From SIAQ01 sp963767835 (GTDB lineage Bacteria > Planctomycetota > Planctomycetia > Gemmatales > Gemmataceae): a stretch of 64,000 nucleotides of DNA. Below are positions 37,585-46,547 of this stretch, piece by piece (the first letter of the stretch is position 1; every line of letters starts with the position of its first letter). Position numbers and translations under genes: made by a program. The stretch covers positions 310,001 to 374,000 of the forward strand of contig CAVYFY010000015.1 of NCBI GenBank assembly GCA_963767835.1, in the 5' to 3' direction. The notes under the pieces were generated by a model. It saw only the letters and a list, made by a program, of their open reading frames with translations, ran no database searches and had not been told where the DNA came from.

Positions 37585-39583
37585 TTGTCCGCGCTGCAAG
37601 CACGTCAATCCTGAGTATGCCGAGTATTGTTATTTTGACGGGGTCGTTTTGCAGGCCCAGCAAAATACGGCGGCGCACCGATTGCCTCACGACTTCGTGT
37701 TCCCGTCGGGCCGGCGTTGCCAAACGTTCGATGATCTCGCCCAGGGCTGTCAGGAGGAATGGACAGCGGCGCGCGATCTTTTGCAGCGCGGCTACTTCGC
37801 CCAATATTTCAATACCTGCAACCGCGCCGATCTGGTGCGGGCGGCCAATGACGCCAAGGCTCAGGCCAATCCCGACATCGCTCTCACCACATTCTTGATC
37901 TCGCTGCCCGGCGCACGCACGCAGACGCCAAAGCTCGATCTGCATCCGCGCCGCATCTTGCTGGGTCATTTGTTGGTGGGCGAAACCAAGACGGTGCCGT
38001 TGACGATCACCAATCAAGGGCAAGGCGTGTTGCAAGGCACGGTGACGATCACTGAGGGGCAGGATTGGTTGAGCCTGAGCGAGACCAGGCCGGTGCAGGA
38101 GGCCGACATCACGACGGTGCGCGAGCAAATCCTCAAGCTGACGATCAATGCCCGGGGAGTCGCCGCGGGGCAAACGTATGGCGCCAAATTGACGGTGGTT
38201 ACGAACGGCGGCGTGGTTGAAGTACCGTTGCGCATGGACCTGATCGCCCAGCCGTTCGCCAAACCGCCCTTCCAGGGGGTGCGTTCGCAGCGCGATTTGG
38301 CGGACAAGATGAGGCAACAGCCGAAGGTCGCGGTGCCAATCCTAGAGTCGGGCGAGGTGCAGCGCTGGTTCGCGCAGAACGGCTGGACGTATCCGGTGCC
38401 GGGCGCGCCGATCAAGGGGGTCGGCGGCGTGCAACAGTTTTTCGAGGGGATGGGCGTCTCAAAGCCGCCGCCGGTGCAGCTTTCGCAGGCCGAATTCCAT
38501 TTCACCTGCAAGCACAAAGAAGTGTTGCATGGCCAGGTGAAATTGCAAACGCCCGCCAAAAAATGGGTTTACGCCGAGATCGCCAGCGACAGCCCGTGGC
38601 TCAGGGCGGCGTTGCCGCAGGTCAGCGGACCGCAACACGCGACCATTGCCTTTGAAGTCGATACGAACCACTGGCAGCAAGGCCCGCGCGGCGAAGGGAA
38701 ATTGATGCTCCTGGCGAACGGCGGGCAGAAGTTGACGCTGAAAGTGGTCGTCGAGGTGCGCGGCTTGCCGGCCATTCAGAAATCGAAAACGCCGATGCCG
38801 GCCGCGACATCGGCGCCGCCATCGGCAATCGCCGCCGGGCCGCCGCCGGGCATGTCCACGGCAATCACGGCATCTCCTGGCGTGAAGTTCGTGCCGGCCC
38901 TAATGACGACGATCCTCGTATGCCTGCTGCTGCGCGTGCTGCTGATCCCGTTCACGGACTTGCTGGGTCGATCCAGCGCGGCGGCTGACGCGGCGACGAA
39001 GCTTGGCTTTGAACCCTCGCACAACAGCCCGTTCTCCGAATTCGGCGGCTGGTTGCGGCTCCCTTGGCTGCCGATTCTGGCCGGCACGAATCCTGCATTC
39101 TCTGCCGCCGTATTTCAGCCCGACAACCATGCCGAGATCAGCACACTGGAGTTCCGCCATTATTTCGTAAGCTATTTCATCCGCTGGTTCACGCTGCGCA
39201 CCTGGTGGATCGGCGCGGTCCTCGCCGTCATCTTCGTCCTGCAACGCGGCGGCAGCACGCTCGACGTGCCCTGGGCCGTGATCGCCGGCGCCTTCGCGGG
39301 CTTCGCCGTCAGCGCCACCCTGGCCGCATTCTTCCTGGTCGCCGAAATGATCCCCCACACGCTCTGGCATCTCGCCATCGGCGCTCACGGCGGCATCGGC
39401 TTTTTGCTCCTCTGGATTCTGCTCGCCCTCTTCTGCTGGCTCCTCCTCGGCATCGCGCTGGGCATTCTCCTGCCCTGGATCGGCCCGCTGCGCCGCTTGC
39501 TCATCGATCCCTTCCAGCGCCTGATCGCGAGCAGCTTTCGCGCGGTGGGACTCGCGACGCTGGCGGATTATTGGTCGCCGTGA
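37571..39583 (+). CDS. Zinc-ribbon, Ig-like and multi-pass membrane protein
   Basis: The 670-residue protein starts with a zinc ribbon (CPRCKHVNPEYAEYC). A helical region follows, then Ig-like beta domains of the kind that contain PLTITNQGQGVLQGTVTITE and WLSL (about 120-240 and 305-400). After a Pro/Ala linker there are about five membrane helices (about 445-465 and 540-645), with the short LLGIALGILLPWIGPLRRLL near the end. The architecture suggests a cytoplasmic sensor or scaffold domain linked to a membrane domain. Similar large proteins occur in planctomycetes, but I know no function. Confidence 0.75.
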   Translation: MPVSICPRCKHVNPEYAEYCYFDGVVLQAQQNTAAHRLPHDFVFPSGRRCQTFDDLAQGCQEEWTAARDLLQRGYFAQYFNTCNRADLVRAANDAKAQANPDIALTTFLISLPGARTQTPKLDLHPRRILLGHLLVGETKTVPLTITNQGQGVLQGTVTITEGQDWLSLSETRPVQEADITTVREQILKLTINARGVAAGQTYGAKLTVVTNGGVVEVPLRMDLIAQPFAKPPFQGVRSQRDLADKMRQQPKVAVPILESGEVQRWFAQNGWTYPVPGAPIKGVGGVQQFFEGMGVSKPPPVQLSQAEFHFTCKHKEVLHGQVKLQTPAKKWVYAEIASDSPWLRAALPQVSGPQHATIAFEVDTNHWQQGPRGEGKLMLLANGGQKLTLKVVVEVRGLPAIQKSKTPMPAATSAPPSAIAAGPPPGMSTAITASPGVKFVPALMTTILVCLLLRVLLIPFTDLLGRSSAAADAATKLGFEPSHNSPFSEFGGWLRLPWLPILAGTNPAFSAAVFQPDNHAEISTLEFRHYFVSYFIRWFTLRTWWIGAVLAVIFVLQRGGSTLDVPWAVIAGAFAGFAVSATLAAFFLVAEMIPHTLWHLAIGAHGGIGFLLLWILLALFCWLLLGIALGILLPWIGPLRRLLIDPFQRLIASSFRAVGLATLADYWSP

Positions 39584-39695
39584 GAATTGCACGGCGCACT
39601 CCGCCTGCCAGTGCCGACTGAACTTTAGCTGAAGAATTGTGTGATTACCGCAAAGGCGCGAGTTATAATGCGCGCGGAAATGCGGTTCGCTGGGC

Positions 39696-40496
39696 ATGAC
39701 CACCCCCACATACATGCCGTCGCTGCGTGAACTTGGCCCCGACCTCCTGCACATTCCGCGCTGGCGGCGAACGCTCTCGCTCGTGATGCCTTTCGTCTGG
39801 TGGTGCGCCTACTTCGTCCTGGCCTTGGCTGATTGCTGGCCGGCGGCAATCTTTGCCCTGATCGCCTTGAGCTTCGTGACCTCTGGCTCCACGTCGCACG
39901 ACCTCGTGCATCGCAATCTGGGCCTGGGCCGACGCACGAACGATATCCTCCTGTGCGTCATCGAATTGCTTGCCTTGCGGAGCGGCCACGCCTATCAAGC
40001 CGCCCACTTGCACCATCATGCGCGTTATCCCCATGCCGACGACGTTGAAGCGATTTCGGCCGGGCACGCATGGTGGTGGGCTCTCCTGGACGGCGTCGTC
40101 TTCCAGTTCCGGATCTGGTTCTGGGCGTTGCGCCATGCCGAGCGTGGCAGGCGGTGGATTGTTGGAGAGGGCCTTGCTTGTGCCGGCTTACTGCCGTTGG
40201 CCGTCGCGCTTGTGCCGGTGACGCGGGTCCCTTTGGCGTATGCGGCGTTAATGGTGATGGGGAGCTGGGTCATTCCGCTGATAACGTCCTATCTCCCGCA
40301 CGACCCGCGTGGGAAGAACGAGTTGTTTCAGACCCGCGCCTTTCGCGGGCGGCTGGCATCGCTCATCGCGCTGGAGCACCTGTATCATCTGGAGCACCAT
40401 CTGTACCCGGCGGTGCCGCACCACAACTGGCCGAGGCTGGCGCGGCGGCTCGATCCGCATCTTGCGAAGGCAGGCGTCAAGCCGATCCGGTTCTGA
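39696..40496 (+). CDS. Membrane fatty acid desaturase / hydroxylase family protein
   Basis: The 266-residue protein has several membrane helices and three histidine boxes typical of the di-iron membrane desaturase/hydroxylase superfamily: HDLVH (about residues 69-73), HLHHH (about 108-112) and HLYHLEHH (about 228-236). Its short length and box spacing are also compatible with a beta-carotene hydroxylase/ketolase-like member. The substrate cannot be fixed. It converges with the HicAB module. Confidence 0.85.
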   Translation: MTTPTYMPSLRELGPDLLHIPRWRRTLSLVMPFVWWCAYFVLALADCWPAAIFALIALSFVTSGSTSHDLVHRNLGLGRRTNDILLCVIELLALRSGHAYQAAHLHHHARYPHADDVEAISAGHAWWWALLDGVVFQFRIWFWALRHAERGRRWIVGEGLACAGLLPLAVALVPVTRVPLAYAALMVMGSWVIPLITSYLPHDPRGKNELFQTRAFRGRLASLIALEHLYHLEHHLYPAVPHHNWPRLARRLDPHLAKAGVKPIRF

Positions 40497-40611
40497 AAAA
40501 GGAGCCCTGGAACGGCTCTTCGCTTGACGCCCCACGATTTGCCGCGGGCGATTCGACGTGGCTTGCGCCTCGCCTTGATTGCGGAGGCAATTTGCTCCAG
40601 TATTTCCCAAC

Positions 40612-40817
40612 CTACACCGATTCCCACTCTTCACGGCTGACGCTCGCTTGACGGAGAATGCGCCCAACAGATTCGCCCCGATCACGCCCCGATGTTGATT
40701 GGGGATGGCAAGGCGGCGCTCGCCTCGGACCATGAAAGCGTGGCGTCCACCGGGAAATCCCAGGGCACGCAAGGCGCGTATCAAGTCGGCGCGGCTGATC
40801 GGCCCGAATGGCGGCAT
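40612..40817 (-). pseudogene. hicA: HicA-family mRNA interferase toxin with a one-base deletion
   Basis: The start MPPFGPISRADLIRALRALG overlaps the HicB stop (TAATG). The core GGRHAFMVRGERRLAIP carries the family His. After NQHRGVIGANLLG the frame breaks: the adjacent frame gives GRILRQASVSREEWESV and a stop, exactly the HicA C-terminus. One G is missing in the GGG near 40663-40665. Corrected length is 68 residues. The toxin as written has a wrong tail; this may be inactivation or a sequencing error. Confidence 0.85.
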
Positions 40818-41074
40818 TACGCGGTCTCCCTGACCAACGGGGCGTTCAGATCGATGCCAGCAAGGACGGGCAGAGTATGGCCGAGCCGCAAACCCAACAT
40901 GATCCAGCCTTCCAGCGCCTGACGCAATTCCTCTCGGCAGAGTTCCAGCGTTGGCCCATCGGCCCAAACTCCCGGCAAGGCCGCAATTTCGCCGTAGTAG
41001 CCCTCGTCGTCCGGCAACAACTCATACGTGGCCTGGTGCATGGCGGCGCGAATGTACTCGGTCAGCATGGTCAT
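40817..41074 (-). CDS. hicB: HicB-family antitoxin
   Basis: An 85-residue protein starting MTMLTEYIRAAMHQATYELL with the HicB partial RNase-H fold (DDEGYYGEIAALPGVWADG, then ELRQALEGWIMLGLRLG). Members bind and neutralise HicA. The start at 41074 is chosen over the longer frame because it matches the family start. HicB precedes HicA here, the reverse of the classic order but common for this subfamily. Confidence 0.85.
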   Translation of the reverse strand: MTMLTEYIRAAMHQATYELLPDDEGYYGEIAALPGVWADGPTLELCREELRQALEGWIMLGLRLGHTLPVLAGIDLNAPLVRETA

Positions 41075-41248
41075 CGCTCCTATCTTGGCGGTCCCCGCAT
41101 AGCCGACTCCCTCAAATGATGATACCAAATTCTTGCTGTCAGCTTGACGGCGAATTCCGCGGCGCCCATTTTATCGCTCCTGAAGAACGTCGGCATTGTC
41201 CGTCTTCGCGGTCCCTGAATATTCGACGTAAGATGTTATCTCACCATC

Positions 41249-41479
41249 ATGACCACCACCGTCTCCACCAAAGGCCAGATCGTCCTGCCTGCGGAGATTC
41301 GGCTTCAGGATGATATTGAGCCTGGCCAGGAATTCGAAGTCCAGCGCATCGACCGTGGGGAGTATCGGCTCGTGCGGCGCCAGCCTTCCGCCAACGCAGG
41401 CCTGGCGGACTGGCTGCTGGCCTGTCCGGAAAAGGATTTCTTCACCCCGATCGAATCGGAATCCACGGAAACGCCGTGA
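41249..41479 (+). CDS. AbrB/MazE-family antitoxin
   Basis: A 76-residue protein with an N-terminal swapped-hairpin SpoVT-AbrB domain (TTTVSTKGQIVLPAEIRLQD, FEVQRIDRGEYRLVRR) and a C-terminal toxin-binding tail (LADWLLACPEKDFFTPIESE). This is the usual antitoxin partner of a VapC toxin, whose start overlaps this stop (GTGA) but which is truncated after a few codons. So it is an orphan antitoxin. Confidence 0.85.
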   Translation: MTTTVSTKGQIVLPAEIRLQDDIEPGQEFEVQRIDRGEYRLVRRQPSANAGLADWLLACPEKDFFTPIESESTETP

Positions 41480-41508
41480 TCTACCTCGTCGCACCGCATC
41501 CGCTGTAA
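41476..41508 (+). pseudogene. Remnant of a VapC toxin start
   Basis: GTG at 41476 overlaps the antitoxin stop. Ten codons follow (VIYLVAPHPL) and then TAA. The first five match the usual VapC start of this module (M-x-YLVD-N-L), after which the PIN domain is missing and the convergent desaturase gene begins. The toxin appears to have been deleted. Confidence 0.55.
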
Positions 41509-41510
41509 GA

Positions 41511-42890
41511 TTACTCGATGCCGTGGGCCGTCCCGGCTTCCGCGCGCCGCTTCAACTTTTCCGCTTCGCCTTGCTGAAGAATTTCATCCTTCTCCTCGAC
41601 TTCTTCGTCCTCCAGCACCTCGTTGTCGATGTAAACCTCCGCGGCTCGATGATGATACGCGAGCCCCAGCACGTCCAGCACCGTCGGCTTGGTCGGCGGT
41701 CTCTCGTAAGGCAGAAAATAGCCCTCCACCACCACTGCCTGCTCGCGATATTCCTGGCATGTCACCAGCGCCTCATGCAATTCCTTGAGCCGATAGTGCG
41801 GCACGCTCGCAAAGAGATGGTGAGGCAAATGGTAATCTTGCCCCATCGGGAAGACGGCGAAATTGATGAGCGGGTTGATGAAGAAGACGCGCGTGTTGGT
41901 CAGCCAGCCGCGATCGCCGTTGCCGTGCTGCACCAGTTGCCTGAGGATCATGAAGAAGGAAAACGACGTGAAGATCGGCACCACCCACAGCAACAGATAA
42001 TGGGCCGCGGCATACGGCGTGACGAAGCTGAGCCACGCCAGGCCGTTGAACAAGAGCGAGATGTACGTGATGCGCATCAGTGTCATCATCCGCATGGAGA
42101 TCACCGGATGCACCCGGCTCTGATGAAACATGGTTTCCGGGATCAACGCATAGAACGCCGTGATGGCCGCGTACATGCCGGCCGGCACGATGGCGAGCAA
42201 GAGTTGGTTTTCGTCGTAAACGCACCACGCCAGGACGCCGATCAATGCCAGCATGTAGAGAATGCCGACGCGCACCGTCGTCTTGTTCGGCTTCCAGCCC
42301 TTTCTCAGATACGGGTTTTTGTCGGTCGGAATCGCGTTGTACGCCGCCCGGATGCGCATGAAGCGGACCAGATTCGGCAGCCAGAGCTGCTTGAGCAGCG
42401 TGATGAGGAAGGTTCGCTTATCGACGGGGAAGTGGAGCCAATGGCCGCTGCTCTGCAATTGCGAGACATCGGGATCGCGCTCGGGATCATTGACGAACTG
42501 GTGATGGGCGATGTGCTGCAAGCGATAATGCTGCGTCGAGGAAAAGAGCGGGAACATGCACAGCCAATCGGACGCGAGATCGTTCCAAAAGCGATTGCGA
42601 AAAAGGATGTGATGCGACGCCTCGTGAGCAAGCCCGGTGAGCTGATGCTGCCCGGCGCCGATCAGGAGGATGGCGAGCAGCGTGACCGGGATATTAAGCC
42701 ACCATGCCCATTCGTTGTATGCGTAGAACGCCAGCGTGCCGCCGATGATCGCGGCCAGGTAGAGATACGTGCGCGCCAGATAGAAGAGATTGGTGACGTT
42801 ATCGCTATGGCGCAGCCCTTGCAACCTCTCCTTGATGCGCGGATCGCTGAGCGACGCGGCGGTCGGCGGTATTTGAACGGCGGTAGCCAT
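41511..42890 (-). CDS. Fatty acid desaturase family membrane protein
   Basis: The 459-residue protein has four or more membrane segments and three His boxes: HEASHH (about 88-93), HIAHHQFVND (about 125-134) and DYHLPHHLFASVPHY (about 353-367), the di-iron ligands of membrane desaturases. The spacing resembles the MocD/acyl-lipid desaturase group. A charged C-terminal tail (EVLEDEEVEEKDEILQQGEA) is unusual. It may desaturate membrane lipids; the substrate is not determined. It is the second desaturase within 3 kb. Confidence 0.87.
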   Translation of the reverse strand: MATAVQIPPTAASLSDPRIKERLQGLRHSDNVTNLFYLARTYLYLAAIIGGTLAFYAYNEWAWWLNIPVTLLAILLIGAGQHQLTGLAHEASHHILFRNRFWNDLASDWLCMFPLFSSTQHYRLQHIAHHQFVNDPERDPDVSQLQSSGHWLHFPVDKRTFLITLLKQLWLPNLVRFMRIRAAYNAIPTDKNPYLRKGWKPNKTTVRVGILYMLALIGVLAWCVYDENQLLLAIVPAGMYAAITAFYALIPETMFHQSRVHPVISMRMMTLMRITYISLLFNGLAWLSFVTPYAAAHYLLLWVVPIFTSFSFFMILRQLVQHGNGDRGWLTNTRVFFINPLINFAVFPMGQDYHLPHHLFASVPHYRLKELHEALVTCQEYREQAVVVEGYFLPYERPPTKPTVLDVLGLAYHHRAAEVYIDNEVLEDEEVEEKDEILQQGEAEKLKRRAEAGTAHGIE

Positions 42891-42951
42891 TACAAGATCT
42901 CTGGTGTCTACCTCCTTGTGAAAAAAACTAATCGTCGGATTCGAGCAGGTG

Positions 42952-43254
42952 TTACTCCAGATCGCGCGCGCCGTGCAGCACGCGCTCGATTTCTATGCAA
43001 TCATCCGTCACGCGATAAAACTCCAAGTGGTTTCGGAATTTTCTGGGACTCCGAAAACGCAGTCCCTGAAGTGCCGGCGAATCGCTTTCCCATCGTGGTC
43101 CAAGCTCCGGAGTTTCCAGAATTCGCAGCATCAACGAGGCCAACATCCCAAGAAAACGGGACGCAACGGCATCACTGGCATGCCGAGCGAGATACGAGGC
43201 ATGCGCATCAATGTCGCGGACAGCCTGGGGCCGAATCGTGAGCTGACCAATCAT
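42952..43254 (-). CDS. parE: RelE/ParE-family toxin
   Basis: A 100-residue protein with the ParE pattern: LTIRPQAVRDIDAHASYLAR, ILETPELGPRWE, RSPRKFRNHLEFYRVTDDCI and ERVLHGARDLE. The start overlaps the antitoxin stop (TGATG). This is the only toxin in the window whose frame is fully intact. ParE proteins inhibit gyrase; RelE relatives cut mRNA. The LEFYRV...VLHGARD end is ParE-like. Confidence 0.85.
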   Translation of the reverse strand: MIGQLTIRPQAVRDIDAHASYLARHASDAVASRFLGMLASLMLRILETPELGPRWESDSPALQGLRFRSPRKFRNHLEFYRVTDDCIEIERVLHGARDLE

Positions 43255-43508
43255 CAGGCGCTTTCCTTGGCATGGTGCTTGACCCGTTCCGCGAGGATGC
43301 GCTGTCGCTCCGCCCAGAATTCGTCGTTAATCTCAACCGGATCGCCGCTATCCAACCCCTCGATCAATTTCTGATCGATGTCGCTCTGCAGGCGTTGCCG
43401 CTCTTCGCGGAGCAATTCCGTCACATATCCATCCGGGCTACTGTGCCCATACATTTGTGCCTGCGTTTCAATCCATTCACGCATGGAGTCCGGCAATGTG
43501 ACATTCAT
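43254..43508 (-). CDS. parD: ParD/CopG-like antitoxin
   Basis: An 84-residue protein starting MNVTLPDSMREWIETQAQ, a ribbon-helix-helix N-terminus, then YVTELLREERQRLQSDIDQK and a C-terminal helix for toxin binding. GGAAGTG lies ahead of the start at 43508. It is coupled to parE by a one-base overlap. It should bind the promoter region and neutralise ParE. Confidence 0.85.
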   Translation of the reverse strand: MNVTLPDSMREWIETQAQMYGHSSPDGYVTELLREERQRLQSDIDQKLIEGLDSGDPVEINDEFWAERQRILAERVKHHAKESA

Positions 43509-43711
43509 CACAACACTTCCTTTTGGTTCAGGAATCCGCTGACACTTCGAGGCTTTTTTTTGCAGGGCACGGAGACTCTGCAAGTCGCGCACGTCTCCGT
43601 CCAACTTACCTGATCGGCAAACTCTTTTTTACAGCAAAGATACCGCGGAGGGAAGGAATCGCCTGGATGTGACGCTACGGCTGGCAAAATCGCTCCACAC
43701 GGCTACCCCCG

Positions 43712-44101
43712 TCATTGTTCCTCACTCGCCTCCTCGATCACATCCTCCGCGACGTAGATCGGCACCTTCGCCGTCACCGCCACGGCAATCGCGTCGGACG
43801 GCCGGCAATCGACTTCGATGATCTCCCCGTCCCGCTTGACGCGCAGCTTGGCGAAATAGGTGTGCTCGCGCAACTCGTTGATGAAGATGTCCTGCAAGTC
43901 GCCGCCGAGGAAATCGATGATGTTGCAGATCAAGTCGTGCGTCATCGGCCTGGGCCATTGCCGGCCCTTGATGCGATTGTCGATCGACAGGACTTCGTAG
44001 GTGCCGATGACGATGGGAAATGCGCGCTCACCTTCCACCTCGTGCAGCAGGATGATGTGCTGATCGTGGATTTCGTTGATGATGATCCGCTTGAGTTCCA
44101 T
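43712..44101 (-). CDS. Bifunctional nuclease domain protein (DUF151/BFN)
   Basis: A 129-residue protein with the DUF151 pattern: IIINEIHDQHIILLHEVEGE, FPIVIGTYEVLSIDNRIKG, RPMTHDLICNIIDFLGGDLQ, CRPSDAIAVAVTAKVPIYVA. Plant and Thermotoga members have RNase and DNase activity; the bacterial role is not fixed. The start MELKRIII at 44101 fits the family length. It is divergent from the PP2C gene. Confidence 0.88.
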   Translation of the reverse strand: MELKRIIINEIHDQHIILLHEVEGERAFPIVIGTYEVLSIDNRIKGRQWPRPMTHDLICNIIDFLGGDLQDIFINELREHTYFAKLRVKRDGEIIEVDCRPSDAIAVAVTAKVPIYVAEDVIEEASEEQ

Positions 44102-44392
44102 GTGAACAGGCACAGTCCGCCTCGCTTTCGCCCAGTCGTGCCGAGGATGCGGGATATGCGGTGAAATCGCTGGCCAGAGGGTGAAACCGTCAACTCTCCC
44201 GCCCGGCGATGAATCCCGCACGCCCTCCCCTCCTTGCATTGTAGCGACGGTGTGCGCCAAGAAACACCGTTTCGCCGGTTGCGTTTGGTAGGAAATCCGT
44301 CTATAGTTGAGGAATGGGAAGTCTTAGTCGGGCGTCCCTGTTCGAACGAAACTCCTATCCAGCACGGCGCACGGGAAACTCGAGGTGGCCTC

Positions 44393-45148
44393 ATGCCCCT
44401 GACATTAAACATCGGTAAATGCACGCTTTTGGGGAATTATCGCGAAAATAACGAAGATTCCATCGAAGTTAAGCAATTCCCCGACATGACTCTGTGCATC
44501 GTCGCCGACGGCATGGGCGGCCAGGCTGCCGGCGAAATCGCCAGCAAGCGGGCCATCGAAGTCGTGCCACGCGAACTACGCAAGAATCTCGCCAGCGCCG
44601 GCAATGAAGATCAACTCAAGGAAGTCGTCCGCAAGGCCGTCGTGCAAGCCAATGAAGAAATCATCACGATGGGTTCGCTCGACCGCGACTTAAAGAGCAT
44701 GGGCACGACGATTGTGCTCACGCTGTGGCGCAAAGGCCGTGAACTCTACGTCGCCAATCTGGGTGATTCCCGCGCCTACCTCATCCGCGGCGGCAAGATC
44801 GAACAACTCACCATCGACCATTCCCTGGCCTGGGCCCTCGTCGAGAACAAGACCATCACCCCCGAGGAAGCCAAGGAGCATCGCTTCAAGAACGTCCTGT
44901 GGAAATACCTCGGCAGCAAAGAAATCGGCGACGGCCCCGAAGTCAAGCCGATCATCCTCGAAAAAGGCGACCGCTTCCTCCTGTGCAGCGACGGCCTGAC
45001 CGGCCCGGTCCCCGACGAAAAAATCCTCCAGTTCGTCCAGGAGCATCCCAACGTCCAGGAATGCGCCGACGGCCTGGGCCAACTCGCCCTCGACATGGGC
45101 TCGCGCGACAATGTATCGTGCGTCGTGATTGAAGTCGTGGAGAACTGA
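44393..45148 (+). CDS. PP2C-type serine/threonine phosphatase
   Basis: A 251-residue soluble phosphatase with the PPM motifs NYRENNEDS (motif 1), VADGMGG (metal-binding Asp), MGTTIVLTLW, VANLGDSRAYLI, LLCSDGLTG and GSRDNVSCVVIEV. These supply the Asp residues of the bimetal centre; it reverses Ser/Thr kinase signalling. The start MPLTLNIGKCTLLGNYREN is chosen because GAGGTG precedes it. A family B palindrome follows the stop. Confidence 0.92.
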   Translation: MPLTLNIGKCTLLGNYRENNEDSIEVKQFPDMTLCIVADGMGGQAAGEIASKRAIEVVPRELRKNLASAGNEDQLKEVVRKAVVQANEEIITMGSLDRDLKSMGTTIVLTLWRKGRELYVANLGDSRAYLIRGGKIEQLTIDHSLAWALVENKTITPEEAKEHRFKNVLWKYLGSKEIGDGPEVKPIILEKGDRFLLCSDGLTGPVPDEKILQFVQEHPNVQECADGLGQLALDMGSRDNVSCVVIEVVEN

Positions 45149-45151
45149 TTC

Positions 45152-45199
45152 CCGTTTAGCGTTCGCGCCATCACCCGCTGCCGCGCGAACGCTAAACGA
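45152..45199. repeat. Palindromic repeat, family B
   Basis: CCGTTTAGCGTTCGCG and its reverse complement CGCGAACGCTAAACG around a 16-base loop, between the convergent PP2C and SDR genes. It could serve as a bidirectional stem. Confidence 0.8.
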
Positions 45200-45206
45200 G
45201 AATCCA

Positions 45207-45966
45207 TCACACATACATCTGCGACGTCGGCTTGATCACCAACTCCGGTACCGACACGTGCGGCGGCAACAACGCTACAAACCGTACCGCCTCCGCGACA
45301 TCTTCCGGCCGCAAAATTCTGGCGCGATGCTCCTCGGAAATCGGCTGCGGGCGATGCACCAAGATTGGCGTATCGACTTCGCCGGGATAAATGTTGCAGA
45401 CGCGGATGCCGGAGTCCATTTCCTCGGCGGCCAAGCCGATGCCAAGCGCCGCCTGCCCGAACTTGGATGCGGAATAAGCGGCGCCGCTGAGCGGTGTAGC
45501 CCGTTTGCCGGCGACGGAAACGATGTTGATGATGACGCCGTCCTTGCGCGAGCATGCCATGGAAGACCGCGTGCATGCAGTAAAAGGCCCCATCGAGATT
45601 GGTGCGAATGAGCCGATCCCACGCTTCGGGCGTCAATTCGCGGAAGGTGCGTTCCTTCAGATTCGTGCCGGCGTTGTTGACGAGAATGTCGATCGGCCCA
45701 AGTTTTTCAGTCACCGTTCTGACGAGAGTGACCACCTGCTTTTTGTCGGCAACATCGGCCGATATGGCAAGGACCATGCTCCCCTCGCCCGGTACTCCGG
45801 GAGAGGGGTCGGGGGTGAGGGCCTTGGCGACATTATCGAGCTTCTTCTGATCGCGGCCCGCGATGGCAACCTGGGCCCCTTCTTCAAGCAGAGCTTTGGC
45901 GGACGCGGCGCCGATGCCCGACCCGCCGCCGGTGACGAGCGCGATTTTGCCGGTGAGTTTAGCCAT
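45207..45966 (-). CDS. Short-chain dehydrogenase/reductase (frameshifted, with REP insert)
   Basis: The SDR start is MAKLTGKIALVTGGGSGIGA, with the TGxxxGIG NAD(P)-binding motif. Then come ILVNNAGTN, the Ser of INIVSVAGKRATPLS, and YSASKFG supplying catalytic Tyr and Lys. The frame changes near 45553: MLAQGRRHHQH in one frame, KDGVIINIVSVAG in the next; removing one base restores a protein of about 252 residues. Between VAKA and MVLAISADV a family A repeat unit is translated (LTPDPSPGVPGEGS), in the loop after the second beta strand. The cofactor is unclear. The substrate is unknown. Confidence 0.87.
45780..45821. repeat. REP family A unit inside the SDR gene
   Basis: A single palindromic unit (CCCCTCGCCC...GGGAGAGGGG...GGTGAGGG) in frame in the SDR coding region, translated as LTPDPSPGVPGEG. 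Confidence 0.85.
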
Positions 45967-46066
45967 GAGAAATCCTTGTGATACAATGAACTCGTATTGA
46001 TCCTTGGTGTCGATTATACGAGGATAGTTCACGTTTAGCGCTCGCGTAGATGCGCCGGAGGCCCCC

Positions 46067-46324
46067 ATGACGGCCAAGCAATTCGAAAACGCATTGAACG
46101 CATTCTTGAAGCGAGACCCATTCCGCCCCTTCACGATCTCGCTGATAAGCGGCAGCCGCGTTGAGGTTCACCGGCCAGACGCGATCACGCTTCGCGATGG
46201 CTTGGTGGTTCACGTGGCGCCGGAACAGGTGACGAGCTATTTCGACCACGAATCGGTGGTGTCGTTAGGCAGCTGGGCCGATTGTGACACGCCAAATATT
46301 GTCGAGCAAAGGAGCAGCACATGA
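46067..46324 (+). CDS. Small planctomycete-type protein (RDPFRPFTI family)
   Basis: An 85-residue protein: FLKRDPFRPFTISLISGSRV, then EVHRPDAITLRDGLVVHVAP. This start (xRPFRPFxIxLxxGxxxxVxHP) recurs in small, uncharacterised proteins of planctomycetes. No catalytic motif. It overlaps the next small gene by ATGA and lies upstream of prfB. Confidence 0.65.
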   Translation: MTAKQFENALNAFLKRDPFRPFTISLISGSRVEVHRPDAITLRDGLVVHVAPEQVTSYFDHESVVSLGSWADCDTPNIVEQRSST

Positions 46325-46476
46325 AATCACAAGCGACTAACGACGAACTGCGAGACTTCCACCGCTTTCTGGGCGCGGTGCTCAAGAACGGCAGCGCCCG
46401 CTTGTCGCCGGAGCAAGCGCTTGAGGAGGTGATGGCCGAAATCATGGCCAGCCTGAATCTGCGAAAGCCATCATGA
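46321..46476 (+). CDS. Very small protein coupled to the preceding gene
   Basis: A 51-residue frame starting at ATG 46321, overlapping the previous stop (ATGA), and ending TGA at 46474-46476. It is charged and helical (DELRDFHRFLGAVLKNGSAR, LEEVMAEIMASLNLRKPS). The tight overlap and normal codon use argue that it is translated. I do not recognise it. Confidence 0.5.
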   Translation: MKSQATNDELRDFHRFLGAVLKNGSARLSPEQALEEVMAEIMASLNLRKPS

Positions 46477-46547
46477 CGGGTTATCGTGTTGAATCAGGAA
46501 TCCGCCCATTGTTTGGTATTGGCAATCTCACGAAAGGATACTCTGGC

